A DNA stretch of 23,167 nucleotides from JASSUD01 sp031963365. GTDB lineage: Bacteria > Pseudomonadota > Gammaproteobacteria > Burkholderiales > Burkholderiaceae. Every line of letters starts with the position of its first letter. Positions within the stretch are counted from its first letter, which is position 1. The stretch spans positions 1 through 23,167 of the forward strand of contig JASSUF010000017.1 in the NCBI GenBank assembly GCA_031963365.1, written 5' to 3'. The notes beneath the pieces were generated by a model. The model worked only from the letters and a program-made list of their open reading frames with translations. It was not told the origin of the DNA and searched no databases. A program made the translations under genes and the position numbers. Below are positions 1 to 7,672 of this stretch, one piece after another.

Positions 1-59
1 AAGTCAAGCTCCAAACCATAAAACTTGAATCATAAGCTAATCTACGGTTTTATAATGAG

Positions 60-1394
60 GTGGCCCTGGAGCAGCGCCTCCATAGCATAGACTTTGAAAA
101 AAACATTGAATCCGTAGAGGCATTTTTATTTCCAGAGCTTGCAGATGAAGATCTGCCAAAAGCAGTATTGAGTTTGGACTATATCGATAAGCTTTTGAAC
201 GCAACTACCGATATACATGCCCATGAGAAACTCCAGAAGACACTAAGCAATTTATCTAAATGGTTTCTAAAAAATAATGAAACGGTTTATACCTCATGGG
301 AAAAAAGGCTAGTCCTCTCTTCCAAACAACGTGCTTCTGTTAAAGAGAGCCTGCAGAAGGCTAGCAGGCTGCTAAGCGTTGTATGGCAAATCTGCAAGGA
401 TCTGCAGCATATCCAAAATGAAATAGAATGGATTAAAGTATCTATTCCTACTACTTCATTAAATGAAGCCGAATGCAAAGAAGTAGATATATTGCCTGAA
501 GCATTTACTAAGGCTTTATTATGGAACTTGGAATCCTGTATTAAAACGCATACTGAAAATATAGAGAGTATGCAAGGCAAGATAGAAGAGTACATGGACC
601 TCACCAAGGAGTTCCTGGAGCTTGAAGAAAATACCGCGCCTAAACCTGGCCTAACCGACCGGGTTTCTTTTATATTGACGACCTTACCCAGTTTATTGGG
701 CGGAGCAATAACAGCCATAGCTTATGTTTTTGGAGCCACGGCTATATTAACTCTTATCCCACTAAGCGTGGGTATAGTTACGTCTTGTATTTCTGCAGCA
801 TTATATGTGTTAAACGTATCAAAATTTATTCCCGCCGAGAAGATTCGGCAAGTTACGGAGGAAAGGAAGGAACTCGTAGAGTCCGTCTTTCCACCAGTAT
901 TAGATTTACTAAGAAAGGCAAATAAAATGAATAGTGTAGGAAGTGGCGGTAGTACTAATGGATCACTACCGGCAACGAGTGCAATAGTATATGCATTTAA
1001 CAAGCCGATTAAAGAAGATACGGCTGCTATTCTCGACGAACTTAAAGTTATTAAAGCAAATCAGCAAAGACAGGAAGAGCATCAACGAAAACTAGCGCAA
1101 GATGTAGCTCCTCTTCTAAGATCCCGCACCACCTCCATCAATTCTCTAAACTCTAATTCCTCCAGTAGTTCTGAGCCTCTTATTATTGGACGGCCAGATT
1201 CTCGTTCTAATAGCCCAGAAATCGCAGAACTTAGAAAAGCGAATGCTGAACTTCAGCAAGAAGTGACTGAATTAAAAACTGCGCTTACGGATGTAAAGCA
1301 AGAAATGACTGCAGGGCAAGAAGCAATCAGTAGACAATTGGCAGCACAAAATGCACTTTTTGAACGCTTCTTAGCCGCTAACCAGAAAAATTAA
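60..1394 (+). CDS. Membrane-hairpin / coiled-coil protein, candidate host-interaction protein
   Basis: 444 aa, not recognised as a named family. Residues 1-195 are charged and helical. Residues about 202-256 form a long hydrophobic stretch with a short break, so probably two membrane helices. A Ser/Asn-rich linker follows at about 355-380 (RTTSINSLNS, then a Ser run), and the last 60 residues are a heptad-rich coiled coil (ELRKANAELQQEVTELK). The same order (helical head, hairpin, Ser-rich part, coiled coil) occurs in the gene at 20980-22680, and the segment just before the hairpin also resembles it (PGLTDRVSFILTTLP against RPLSTIEYLITLP), so the two are probably distant paralogs. The GTG start follows GAGG too closely for a good ribosome site and an in-frame TAA lies at 33-35, so the start is uncertain. 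An Inc-like membrane protein is a possible role, by architecture only. Confidence 0.75.
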   Translation: MALEQRLHSIDFEKNIESVEAFLFPELADEDLPKAVLSLDYIDKLLNATTDIHAHEKLQKTLSNLSKWFLKNNETVYTSWEKRLVLSSKQRASVKESLQKASRLLSVVWQICKDLQHIQNEIEWIKVSIPTTSLNEAECKEVDILPEAFTKALLWNLESCIKTHTENIESMQGKIEEYMDLTKEFLELEENTAPKPGLTDRVSFILTTLPSLLGGAITAIAYVFGATAILTLIPLSVGIVTSCISAALYVLNVSKFIPAEKIRQVTEERKELVESVFPPVLDLLRKANKMNSVGSGGSTNGSLPATSAIVYAFNKPIKEDTAAILDELKVIKANQQRQEEHQRKLAQDVAPLLRSRTTSINSLNSNSSSSSEPLIIGRPDSRSNSPEIAELRKANAELQQEVTELKTALTDVKQEMTAGQEAISRQLAAQNALFERFLAANQKN

Positions 1395-1552
1395 TATTAA
1401 TAATAAGCTTCTAAAGAATGAAGTGGGTCCAAAAAATGATGTATTGAGCTATTTAGCGTTTCATGAAATCATATCCGTTTAATTAGTATTTTATACAGCC
1501 AAAAAATAATAGATTTTGGCGCGATTTTTTTGGAAAAATTCAAATAAAAAGG

Positions 1553-1626
1553 CCATTTTTAATATGATCTTCCAATATGGCTTTAGTCCATTTTTTGTTG
1601 CTGCCTAGCAGCTATACGGAGATAGT
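1553..1626 (+). promoter_or_regulatory. Leader shared with the paralogous gene at 6011
   Basis: This stretch is closely similar to 5937-6010. Both carry TTTTTAATA, GATC, then TCCATTTTTTG and GCTGCCTAG in the same order. A small palindrome (GCTGCCTAGCAGC, 1600-1612) lies just before the ribosome site, and here GGAG sits 5 bases before the ATG. Conservation of non-coding sequence between the two copies points to a promoter or untranslated leader, though recent duplication alone could explain it. I do not see a confident -35/-10 pair. Confidence 0.45.
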
Positions 1627-1986
1627 ATGTGTTTTGCTACACCTTTTATATCCGCGCGCTATAACATCATTAATGATCAACTTGATGCTGCAAAATTTAA
1701 TAGCGAAGAAATAATTGAAAAAGGGGATTGCAGTGCAGTAAACGGTAGAGCTTGCTTTGAAAACAGCCCGATTCTTCCAAAATCCTCTACACCTGAGCAG
1801 GCTTATAAAATTAAAGTACTCCGTGCCATGATTAATGTGCTGATGCCATTATTTCTATGTTTTGGGTTTGCAACTTCCATATCTTGGTTTATGGTTTTTC
1901 CTGCTTCGATCCTTTTAGTGGCACTCATTGCGATAGATCTGTACCTAGAACAAAATGATCCTAATTATTTTCGTTACTATGCTTGA
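1627..1986 (+). CDS. Small protein with paired hydrophobic segments (119 aa), paralog of 6011-6358
   Basis: 119 aa, family not recognised. The first 65 residues are polar; residues about 68-108 are hydrophobic and can form two membrane helices with a very short turn, leaving a short polar tail. It shares with the 115-aa protein at 6011 the motif IEKxxCxAV before the hydrophobic part, similar length, and a near-identical leader. The ATG is supported by GGAG 5 bases upstream. The N-terminus MCFATPFIS resembles those of the proteins starting at 2207 and 6469 (MCLIPLSS, MCPIAISS). A broken copy of the 273-aa family follows at 2207, and in the second cassette the intact 273-aa gene follows the 115-aa gene, so the pair was duplicated together. 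A function at a host-derived membrane is speculation. Confidence 0.7.
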   Translation: MCFATPFISARYNIINDQLDAAKFNSEEIIEKGDCSAVNGRACFENSPILPKSSTPEQAYKIKVLRAMINVLMPLFLCFGFATSISWFMVFPASILLVALIAIDLYLEQNDPNYFRYYA

Positions 1987-2150
1987 AAAAAATTGATATT
2001 AAATTGGAAAGGCGCTTTGGGGAAATTAATGTAGTACATATTACTTTATAAATGCTACAGTAATTTTGCATAAGCCTATAACACGTGATGCTTTCTCGCT
2101 TGATTAGTGCTCTCGACCTTAAGGCAATGCCCTACAGCTACAGCGTTTTA

Positions 2151-2206
2151 TGAGTTTATATCATTTCCTAAGAAGAGAAAAAGTACCTATATAAGGAAAT
2201 ACGGAG
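2151..2206 (+). promoter_or_regulatory. Conserved leader and ribosome site of the 273-aa family (broken copy)
   Basis: The sequence TATCATTTCCTAAGAAGAG, then AAAAAGTACCTATATAAGGA, is matched before the intact gene (6411-6468) and before a relic start (3306-3372). AAGGA lies 9 bases before the ATG here and also 9 bases before the ATG at 6469. The leader outlived the coding capacity of this copy. Confidence 0.45.
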
Positions 2207-2958
2207 ATGTGCCTTATTCCACTATCTTCAATTTGCCATCCATATCGTAACCAATCAAATAATCCTATTACGGATGAAGGTATGGGAACTAGGCAGCCTC
2301 TATTAGATACAGCACAAGCTGACAGCTAATGGCGAATGACTGATCAGTTATTGTCTTATATTGAAACGGAGGTTGACCCTAAAGGTCATTGGAGTGTGGA
2401 TTATCATTTTTCTCTTCTGCCGCTTCGGTAGCCATTCTCTGGTTACATTGTATTGAAAAATACCATGAAAATCATAAAGAGATACTAGGTACTCAGATTC
2501 TCAATATTATAATTATCACTTCTATTTACATGAAGAGCACTTTTTCCTGCTCTACTTCCTCTATTAGATGGTCAAAAAAAACGGTCAGATGGTTGTCGAA
2601 AAATCGCGCTTCAGAGCAGCGCATAGTATTAGCCCGCGCCTCGCGCATTGCGCAACAACCAACGAATTGCTTGTGGCCTGTTGTTCAATGGTGGGCACGG
2701 CTAGATAATAATGATTATTATTTATACGATATATTAAGAGCAGGCGCTTTTATAACTGCCGCAGTGGGCTTTATTTTACATCTTATTGAAAAAAAGCATG
2801 ACAATCATATACCGATGCTATGGCTCGAGGGAACGAACGTCTGTCTTAACATCTTTCTCACCGCACATGATTTAGCAAGAATAGCTGTGCAAAAATGGGG
2901 GCAACCGAGCCTATTGCCGCAGAATGCTATACGGATGACAAACTATCAAACTATCTAG
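2207..2958 (+). pseudogene. Broken copy of the 273-aa His-motif membrane protein
   Basis: Starts ATG TGC CTT ATT (MCLIPLSSICHPY) and reads QPLLDTAQADS before an in-frame TAA at 2327-2329. Similarity resumes after the stop in the same frame (LLSYIETEVDPKG against LQPYIESQANWDPKG), then a one-base loss near 2389 moves it to another frame, which runs open to the TAG at 2956-2958. That last part (LHCIEKYHENHKEIL to IRMTNYQTI) is closely similar to the intact protein at 6469-7290. Relative to the intact gene, part of the N-terminal region (about residues 36-65) is also deleted. A 189-aa product could start from the TTG at 2389, but the lesions make loss of function the simpler reading. Confidence 0.8.
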
Positions 2959-3053
2959 CGCAAAGTTGGGGCGAGGTAGAAACCCAAATAGGATGGTTAT
3001 TAATAAAACATAAATTTTTGCATATTACTGTCTATTTTAGAGGCATCTATTAT

Positions 3054-3288
3054 GCATGTGTGGGGGTGGGGTATTGCTCACCGCAACCTTTTATCTTTAA
3101 ACCTCATATCTTTACGACAGGGTAGGTTGGTGGTGAGGTACGAACCCCATACGCGCTAACTTAAGCCAAAAGATAGCCTGTTCATGGAAAAAATCCCCTT
3201 TTTTCGCTTAACTTTTTGTACAGTTTAGCGACAATATGCTCTGGTCTTTGGCTTAAGTTAGCGCGTATGGGTACGAACCCCAACATGC
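3054..3288. repeat. Dispersed palindromic repeat, copy A (interrupted)
   Basis: The left arm begins GCATGTGTGGGGGTGGGG and reads on to CTCACCGCAACC. The right arm begins GGTAGGTTGGTGGTGAGG (3121) and ends AACATGC (3288). The arms are inverted relative to each other, as in copies B and C. The right arm is split by the element at 3148-3269. The left arm is more diverged than in copy B. Confidence 0.6.
3148..3269. mobile_element. 122-bp MITE-like element with 23-bp perfect inverted ends
   Basis: The ends 3148-3170 and 3247-3269 are perfect inverted repeats of 23 bases (outer part CATACGCGCTAACTTAAG). An 11-base direct repeat, GGTACGAACCC, flanks them at 3137-3147 and 3270-3280. Removing the element and one direct repeat restores a normal right arm of the dispersed repeat (GGTACGAACCCCAACATGC). 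There is no coding capacity inside. This is the signature of a non-autonomous transposable element. An 11-base duplication fits IS4-type transposases, which is an inference from known duplication lengths. Confidence 0.8.
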
Positions 3289-3305
3289 GTACCACTGACT
3301 TTTAA

Positions 3306-3372
3306 TGTTTGTGTCATTTGTCTAAAAAGAGAAAAACTACCTGTATGAGGGCATATGCAGACGTGCTTTACC
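3306..3372 (+). pseudogene. Relic of the 273-aa family leader and start
   Basis: GTCATTTGTCTAAAAAGAG followed by AAAAACTACCTGTATGAGG matches the leaders at 2151 and 6411. Where the others have ATGTGCC, this copy has ACGTGCTTTACC (3361), so the start codon is lost, and no recognisable coding part follows. It is the only trace of a further copy here. Confidence 0.45.
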
Positions 3373-3705
3373 CTCGCTTGGCTTGGCTCAAGCAGCAGGC
3401 GACCCACCCCACTATCGTGATTGTAGATAGGCTTCTCTGCCCATACTGCTAAAACCATCCAACCCCTCCCTCTGCAATATTTAGCCAAACCACGTATTCC
3501 CTTCCGTCTTACAGCCATGAATTGAATCAATCGTATCGAGTTTGTATTGCATACCATCAAGCATAGCTCGATGGCGGTTAAGGCATGCGATGAAGAAACA
3601 CTTGGGATAGTTGAACACATTTTGCAAGGATGTGGAACGACATATTAGATAGCATTGGCTTGAGCTATTAGCTATTTTCTTGCAGAAAAATTTTATGGGA
3701 AAAGC

Positions 3706-4173
3706 TTATGCAGTGAGCAGCAAAGGTCTTCTTATGCTGGAAGCAGTAGGTTTTTTTTGCAAATCTCTTTTATGCTGTTTATATAATGACTGCATTTGTC
3801 TAAATTTGTTTTTTGCTTCTTCAAGTGCTTTGTGTATATTGCTGAGCATAAATATGGTAGGTGATAGGAAAGCAGCGGGGGTTGCAGAAACTAATATGAG
3901 AAATAAAGATATGTCTGGAGTTAAAGATGCAAAAAATATTGCAGTTATGATTCCAGATACTATATATGCGGTAGCGCCTAATGACACTAATATTATCAAG
4001 AGATAAAAAAATATCTTTTCATGGTCATTCAGTTTTTGAATTTTATTTATTAATATCTCTTCTGTGAATATTTCATTTTCCGGAAAGTAAGACCCTGATG
4101 GTGAGATTGGAAGTGTAGTCTTGCGCCATATATAATCTGATGAAGAAGACCAATCTGAATTAAAAATAACCAC
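3706..4173 (-). CDS. 155-aa membrane-hairpin protein, family member 1
   Basis: Paralog of the protein at 18650-19117 at the same length (155 aa) when started at GTG 4171-4173. There the ribosome site (AAGGCAAGCTATA then GTG) matches AAGGCGAGCTAT then ATG of the paralog, which is why I prefer this start to an upstream ATG at 4239. Shared features: SDWSS, an aromatic YxWR motif, YFPENEI.TE.IL, two hydrophobic segments (about 55-83 and 86-112), a basic amphipathic helix (EEAKNKFRQMQSL) and a C-terminal IRRPLLLTA. It is the last of three tandem family members. The role is unknown. The bilobed hydrophobic part resembles chlamydial Inc proteins in architecture only. Confidence 0.75.
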   Translation of the reverse strand: MVIFNSDWSSSSDYIWRKTTLPISPSGSYFPENEIFTEEILINKIQKLNDHEKIFFYLLIILVSLGATAYIVSGIITAIFFASLTPDISLFLILVSATPAAFLSPTIFMLSNIHKALEEAKNKFRQMQSLYKQHKRDLQKKPTASSIRRPLLLTA

Positions 4174-4312
4174 TATAGCTTGCCTTGCAATGAAAATAGA
4201 AGGTATATTAAATGGATGTGTCGTAATGGAAAACACCAAAAAATATAATGCTCCTTTATTAGAATAGGTATGGCGTTCTAGGCAAAATTAGAAAAGCTGC
4301 AGGTTTTATATT

Positions 4313-4795
4313 TTATGTAGTGAGAAGCAAAAGCTTTTTCTGAATAGGGGTATTGGAATTTCTGTGAGAATCTATTTTATATTCCGCAGCAAGTAATTCC
4401 ATTTGTTTGAGTCTATTTTTTGCTGCATCAATTAATTCTCGTGCTTGTAAAAGTATGATAAATACGGGGGCTGAAAATAAGCTTGGCAGCCCAAGCAGTA
4501 TGAATAAAAATATAAGTCCTCCTATACTTGAGCTTGAAAATACTGTAGGGGGAATTATCAGAAAAGCCGTTGATACGGCTATAAAAGAGGCTAATAATGA
4601 CAAGGTTGATGCGGTATAAGCCCATGAATTTGTATAGTATCCATCGAGTTTTGCGATGCCGTTTTTTAATGCACTTTCTGTGAGCACTTCATCCTCAGGG
4701 ATATAGGGGCCATGCGATATAAATGAAGAAGTTGCATTTCTCCATAGGTATTCGCATACAGAAGGTGAATGCCAATGTGAAGTAAAAGTAAACAC
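4313..4795 (-). CDS. 160-aa membrane-hairpin protein, family member 2
   Basis: Starts with GTG at 4793-4795 and reads VFTFTSHWHSPSVCEYLWR, aligning with the family start MFTFTSDWSSP. Hydrophobic segments lie at about 60-82 and 90-116, followed by a charged helix (ELIDAAKNRLKQMELL) and a C-terminal KKLLLLTT. The start lies 2 bases after the stop of the upstream copy (TAA 4798-4800), with no clear ribosome site, so translation is probably coupled to that copy. The neighbouring members are 155 aa (3706-4173) and a frameshifted copy (4798-5279). Function unknown. Confidence 0.75.
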   Translation of the reverse strand: MFTFTSHWHSPSVCEYLWRNATSSFISHGPYIPEDEVLTESALKNGIAKLDGYYTNSWAYTASTLSLLASFIAVSTAFLIIPPTVFSSSSIGGLIFLFILLGLPSLFSAPVFIILLQARELIDAAKNRLKQMELLAAEYKIDSHRNSNTPIQKKLLLLTT

Positions 4796-4797
4796 GA

Positions 4798-5279
4798 TTA
4801 TGCCATTAAATAAAAATTATTTTTTCTAATAGAAGTGTTAGATGGTTTTTGAGCGTCCATTCTATGTTGTTTAGATAGAATTTGTACTTGGTGGAGTCGA
4901 TTATCTGCTTCATTAAGTAATTCTGCTACGTGTAAAAATATAATAATTTGAGGTAGCGAAAACAAAATTGGTATCCCAACCAATACGAATAAAAAATCAG
5001 TCCTCCTATACTCGAACATGAAAATACTGTGGCAGGGATGGCCGTGAAAGCAAATGGCATCGCTATCAGAGAGGCCAAAGCTGAAAAGCAAGACGTTGTA
5101 TGAATCCATGAATCTTCAAGATACTCATTTAGTTGTGTAATGCCATTTTCTAATACACTTTCTGTAAGCACTGCCTCCTCAGAGATATAGGGGTCATGTG
5201 ATATAAATGAAGAAGTAATCTTTCTCCATAGATATTCGCATATAGACGGTGAAGACCAATGTGAAGTGGGAATAAACAC
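4798..5279 (-). pseudogene. Frameshifted membrane-hairpin protein, family member 3
   Basis: Closest to the 160-aa gene at 4313. From GTG 5277-5279 it reads VFIPTSHWSSPSICEYLWRK as far as FSCSSIGGLIF, then leaves frame. The rest of the family pattern continues in another frame (FLFVLVGIPILFSLPQ, then ELLNEADNRLHQVQ, ending NFYLMA). Comparison with the intact copy shows a one-base loss close to 4996, next to an A-run (GAATAAAAAATCAG against GAATAAAAATATAAG on the plus strand). An ATG four codons upstream (5289-5291) is an alternative start. The A-run makes a sequencing indel or phase variation possible, but simple decay is likelier. Confidence 0.7.
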
Positions 5280-5336
5280 TATTGCACCCATTACATAGGA
5301 AAAGATATTTTATTATTTGCAGGAGCGCAGAATAGA

Positions 5337-5506
5337 GATGGCTGGAACGAAAAAGCATGCTATATCTTAGGGTTTCGCGTGATAAGGGAGGTATGAATTG
5401 TGCGTGCAGTGCATCCCACACCGAAATAATTTTGCCGTTGATGCATATGCGTTTCGGTATGGTGAGAGCTTGTGGCTTGTACGGAAGAAGAGTTTCCAAT
5501 ATTCAC
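5337..5506 (-). pseudogene. Collapsed relic of the 498-aa propeller gene: start joined to C-terminus
   Basis: GTG at 5504-5506 preceded by AGGAG gives VNIGNSSSVQATSS, matching MNIGNSSSMQASSF of the gene at 19145-20641. After about 15 codons similarity is lost, and in another frame the sequence matches the last part of that gene (INGKIISVWDALHAQFIPPL then LRYSML, against NRIWKIIPVENSLYPQLIPPL then VRFSML). Some 450 codons have been deleted between the two ends. Its place directly upstream of the 155-aa family genes reproduces the gene order at 18650-20641. Confidence 0.65.
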
Positions 5507-5936
5507 TATTTCTCCTGATTGAAGAAATGGATGGAAGACAGCAATAGATGCAAAAACGCTGTCGGTTATTGAAACCTGCTTTCTACCATTCAGAAGCAGA
5601 TTTGCTGCTACAGTTTATAACTGATAATTTTTATTGCATGCACTATTTTTTTAAATTCTGGTTTAGGCTGCTTTTTTAGGGCTACCCTTTTCACCTTATT
5701 TTTTGCTGCCTCATTTTAATATTTGTTTTTGTAGACCAGGGTGTACCTATACTAGATCTTTATACCCCTAAAAACTCAGGGTGTAAATGGATAGATCTAT
5801 AGAAACAGTTTATGTTATGTATGCGCGTTGGTAATTGTAAGAGGCGGGTGATGCGTAAAAAGAGAAGGCTAAATCAAACCCTTCTCTTTCTTTCGGCATT
5901 AAAATTTCACTCAGTTCAGCACCTTCTCGGTCTGCC
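5507..5936. other. Intergenic region between divergent cassettes
   Basis: No gene seen. The part next to 5507 resembles the upstream region of the intact propeller gene (20642-20760), for example ATTTCTCCT and AAAACGCTGT, so a minus-strand promoter was probably copied too. It also contains a 40-bp-spaced direct repeat (CAGGGTGTA followed by TAGATCT and TATA, starting at 5737 and 5777) and a terminator-like hairpin at 5859-5889. Confidence 0.5.
5859..5889. terminator. Hairpin with a 10-bp stem, terminator-like
   Basis: AAAGAGAAGG (5859-5868) pairs perfectly with CCTTCTCTTT (5880-5889) across an 11-base loop, followed by CTTTC on the plus side. No plus-strand gene ends just before it, so its role is uncertain. 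Confidence 0.4.
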
Positions 5937-6010
5937 AATTTTTAATACGATCCATCCCTATTTATACAATCCATTTTTTGCTGCTGCCTAGTAGCTACAG
6001 GAAAATAAGC
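5937..6010 (+). promoter_or_regulatory. Leader of the 115-aa gene, shared with 1553-1626
   Basis: It repeats the elements of the 1553-1626 leader (TTTTTAATA, GATCCATCC, CCATTTTTTG, GCTGCCTAG). AGGA lies 9 bases before the ATG at 6011. Promoter elements are not clear. Confidence 0.45.
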
Positions 6011-6358
6011 ATGAATTCTGCGGGTTCTATACAACCACAGCGCACTGTTTCTAATGCCCCACTTATCGGCCAAGTTAACGAAGTCGGAAACATTGAAAAA
6101 CAGGGATGCGGTGCAGTAAAGGCTAATATTCCGCTTGAAACGGGGACGATTGCTCAGGAAGAGCCTATATATTGGCGGATGGATACTGGTAAGGCGCTCA
6201 CAGATTTAAACATTCGGCTGACGGTATTATTGTTCTGCACTATACCTTTTGCTTTTTTTGCTTCGACTGTCTTCCTATTTTGTGCGCCAATTCTTGCCGC
6301 ATTGATTGGCATTATAAAAGCATGGTGTGACCTGATTAAAAGTCATCATGGATACTAA
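6011..6358 (+). CDS. Small protein with paired hydrophobic segments (115 aa), paralog of 1627-1986
   Basis: I start it at ATG 6011 because AGGAAAATAAGC precedes it and because the sequence before it is leader shared with the 1627 gene; an upstream in-frame ATG at 5978 falls inside that leader. The N-terminus is Ser/Gln/Pro-rich (MNSAGSIQPQRTVSNAPL). IEKQGCGAV matches IEKGDCSAV of the paralog. Residues about 69-103 are hydrophobic and can form a tight membrane hairpin. The tail is short (KSHHGY). The 273-aa gene follows 110 bases later on the same strand and is probably co-transcribed. Function unknown. Confidence 0.7.
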   Translation: MNSAGSIQPQRTVSNAPLIGQVNEVGNIEKQGCGAVKANIPLETGTIAQEEPIYWRMDTGKALTDLNIRLTVLLFCTIPFAFFASTVFLFCAPILAALIGIIKAWCDLIKSHHGY

Positions 6359-6410
6359 TATGGTTAAGTACACAAATTTTATAGCAAGGGAAGTGCTTCA
6401 GGAAGCTCAA

Positions 6411-6468
6411 CTGAATTAGATGCATTTTTCTAAAAGAGAAAAAACTATTTAGATAAGGATCTAGCTAG
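6411..6468 (+). promoter_or_regulatory. Conserved leader and ribosome site of the 273-aa gene
   Basis: Matches the leaders at 2151-2206 and 3306-3360 (CATTTTTCTAAAAGAG, then AAAAAACTATTTAGATAAGG). AAGGA lies 9 bases before the ATG at 6469, the same spacing as in the broken copy. Confidence 0.45.
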
Positions 6469-7290
6469 ATGTGCCCTATCGCAATATCTTCAGCCAACCC
6501 TCTGTATCAGAGCCGGTTAAATGATCCTACTATCGAAGATGATAGGGCAGCCCCTCTGCTACGCACAGCAGAGATTGGCGGATTGCTTGAAATGGAACCG
6601 TTATTGGTCATTCATGCACCTATTGAACAAGTGCATGCGCGCAGATTTTCTTTTGCTACGACAACAAATCGGTTACAACCCTATATTGAAAGTCAGGCAA
6701 ACTGGGATCCAAAAGGCTATCTGGTATGCGGGTTCTCAGCTGTTTCTTTGGGAATGTCTATATTAATTTTCAGTTTACACTGTATTGAAAAGTATCATGA
6801 AAAGCATCAAGAGATACTGACTGCTCAGATTATCAATATTCTTCTTACCTCGTTCAAGTACCTTCAACTTTTATTTACCTGCCCTGCTTCTTGTATTAAA
6901 TGGTCCCAAAAAGCAGCCAGATGGTTATCGCCAAATCACGATTCGGAGCAGCGCATAGTATTAGCAAGCGCTTCACGCATTGTTCAAAAACCAACGAATT
7001 GCTTTTGGCCTGCTATTCAATGGTGGGCACGACTAGATAATAATGATTATTATTTATATGATGGATTAAAATCCGGTTCTTTTATAACAGCTGCGCTGAG
7101 CTTTATTTTGCATCTTATTGAAAAAAAGCATGACAACCATATGCCGATGCTATGGCTCGAAGGAGCGAACGTCTGTTTTAACGTTTTTCTCACCGCGCAT
7201 GATGTAGCAAGAATAGCTGTACAAGAATGGGGGCAACCGAGCCTATTGCCGCAGAATGTTATACGGATGTCAAACTATCAGACTATCTAG
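6469..7290 (+). CDS. 273-aa membrane protein with duplicated LHxIEKxHxxH motif
   Basis: Not recognised as a known family; this is the intact reference for two broken copies (2207-2958 and 8718-8959). The N-terminal 80 residues are polar and probably disordered (MCPIAISSANPLYQS). A hydrophobic segment at about 84-103 runs into LHCIEKYHEKHQEIL. A second hydrophobic segment at about 203-214 runs into LHLIEKKHDNHMPML, so the protein contains an internal duplication, with His at 104, 110, 113 and at 215, 221, 224. Between them lie a basic Trp/Ser-rich stretch (WSQKAARWLS) and an aromatic acidic stretch (WWARLDNNDYYLYD). The C-terminus RMSNYQTI is conserved in all copies. Membrane association is likely; metal binding by the His motif is only a possibility. 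Confidence 0.75.
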   Translation: MCPIAISSANPLYQSRLNDPTIEDDRAAPLLRTAEIGGLLEMEPLLVIHAPIEQVHARRFSFATTTNRLQPYIESQANWDPKGYLVCGFSAVSLGMSILIFSLHCIEKYHEKHQEILTAQIINILLTSFKYLQLLFTCPASCIKWSQKAARWLSPNHDSEQRIVLASASRIVQKPTNCFWPAIQWWARLDNNDYYLYDGLKSGSFITAALSFILHLIEKKHDNHMPMLWLEGANVCFNVFLTAHDVARIAVQEWGQPSLLPQNVIRMSNYQTI

Positions 7291-7672
7291 CGGATAGATG
7301 CAAGGTTGGGATGGGGCACGGCCTTCGAGGCAAGACTAATAATAAAAGACAGCCAATTACAACAAATTCCATACAAGGTGACAGGAATAAATGTCAATAT
7401 GGCAAGCAAGTGTATATAGATATAGTGTAATAGTTCCGACTTGATCGGACAGTAAGGCTTTAGCAAATTGTGGGGTTATTTGGTTTGATAGAGGTACAAC
7501 ACTTTATTAAACCAACACATAAGCGCCTAGGAATAACCCCATGCACAGTGTTTTCCTCAGAATATCATCAAGCACAAGGTTGGTCTGCTTAATTTTGCTA
7601 CTGAAATTGATCTGTATATGAAACAAACTAGTGCATAAGCGGACTTCAATATCACCGAAATAGGATAAGAGT
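7291..7672. other. Intergenic region with an interrupted inverted repeat
   Basis: No gene seen. TGGGGTTATT (7471-7480) is complementary to AATAACCCCA (7532-7541), and TTGGTTT (7480-7486) to AAACCAA (7509-7515), so the transcript could fold into a stepped hairpin. It might be a decayed small element or an RNA structure upstream of 7673. The downstream gene has TAGGA 9 bases before its ATG. Confidence 0.35.

Larger units (their letters stand above)
2959..3705. other. Gene-poor stretch: repeats and a leader relic
   Basis: No convincing gene. It holds an inverted-pair dispersed repeat (3054-3288) split by a MITE-like insertion (3148-3269), then a relic of the 273-aa family leader with a decayed start (3306-3372). 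The sequence just after 2958 also resembles the sequence after 8959 (AATAAAACATAA, then a T-run and GCATATTA), so downstream flanks were copied together with the gene ends. From about 3380 to 3705 I see nothing definable. Confidence 0.6.

Noticed and set aside
287..1003. Two minus-strand frames of 143 and 93 codons
   Set aside because: They lie fully inside the plus-strand 444-aa gene, and nothing in them looks like a protein family.
2895..3125. Second frame at the ends of the 273-aa family (GATEPIAAECYTD), also at 7227-7430
   Set aside because: Similar in both copies only because the DNA is similar; the tails differ completely and the frame overlaps a conserved protein end.
3258..3620. Minus-strand 120-codon frame starting MCSTIPSVSSS
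   Set aside because: The start resembles the MC-type N-termini, but there is no ribosome site, the frame crosses the MITE edge and dispersed repeat, and it overlaps the leader relic on the other strand.
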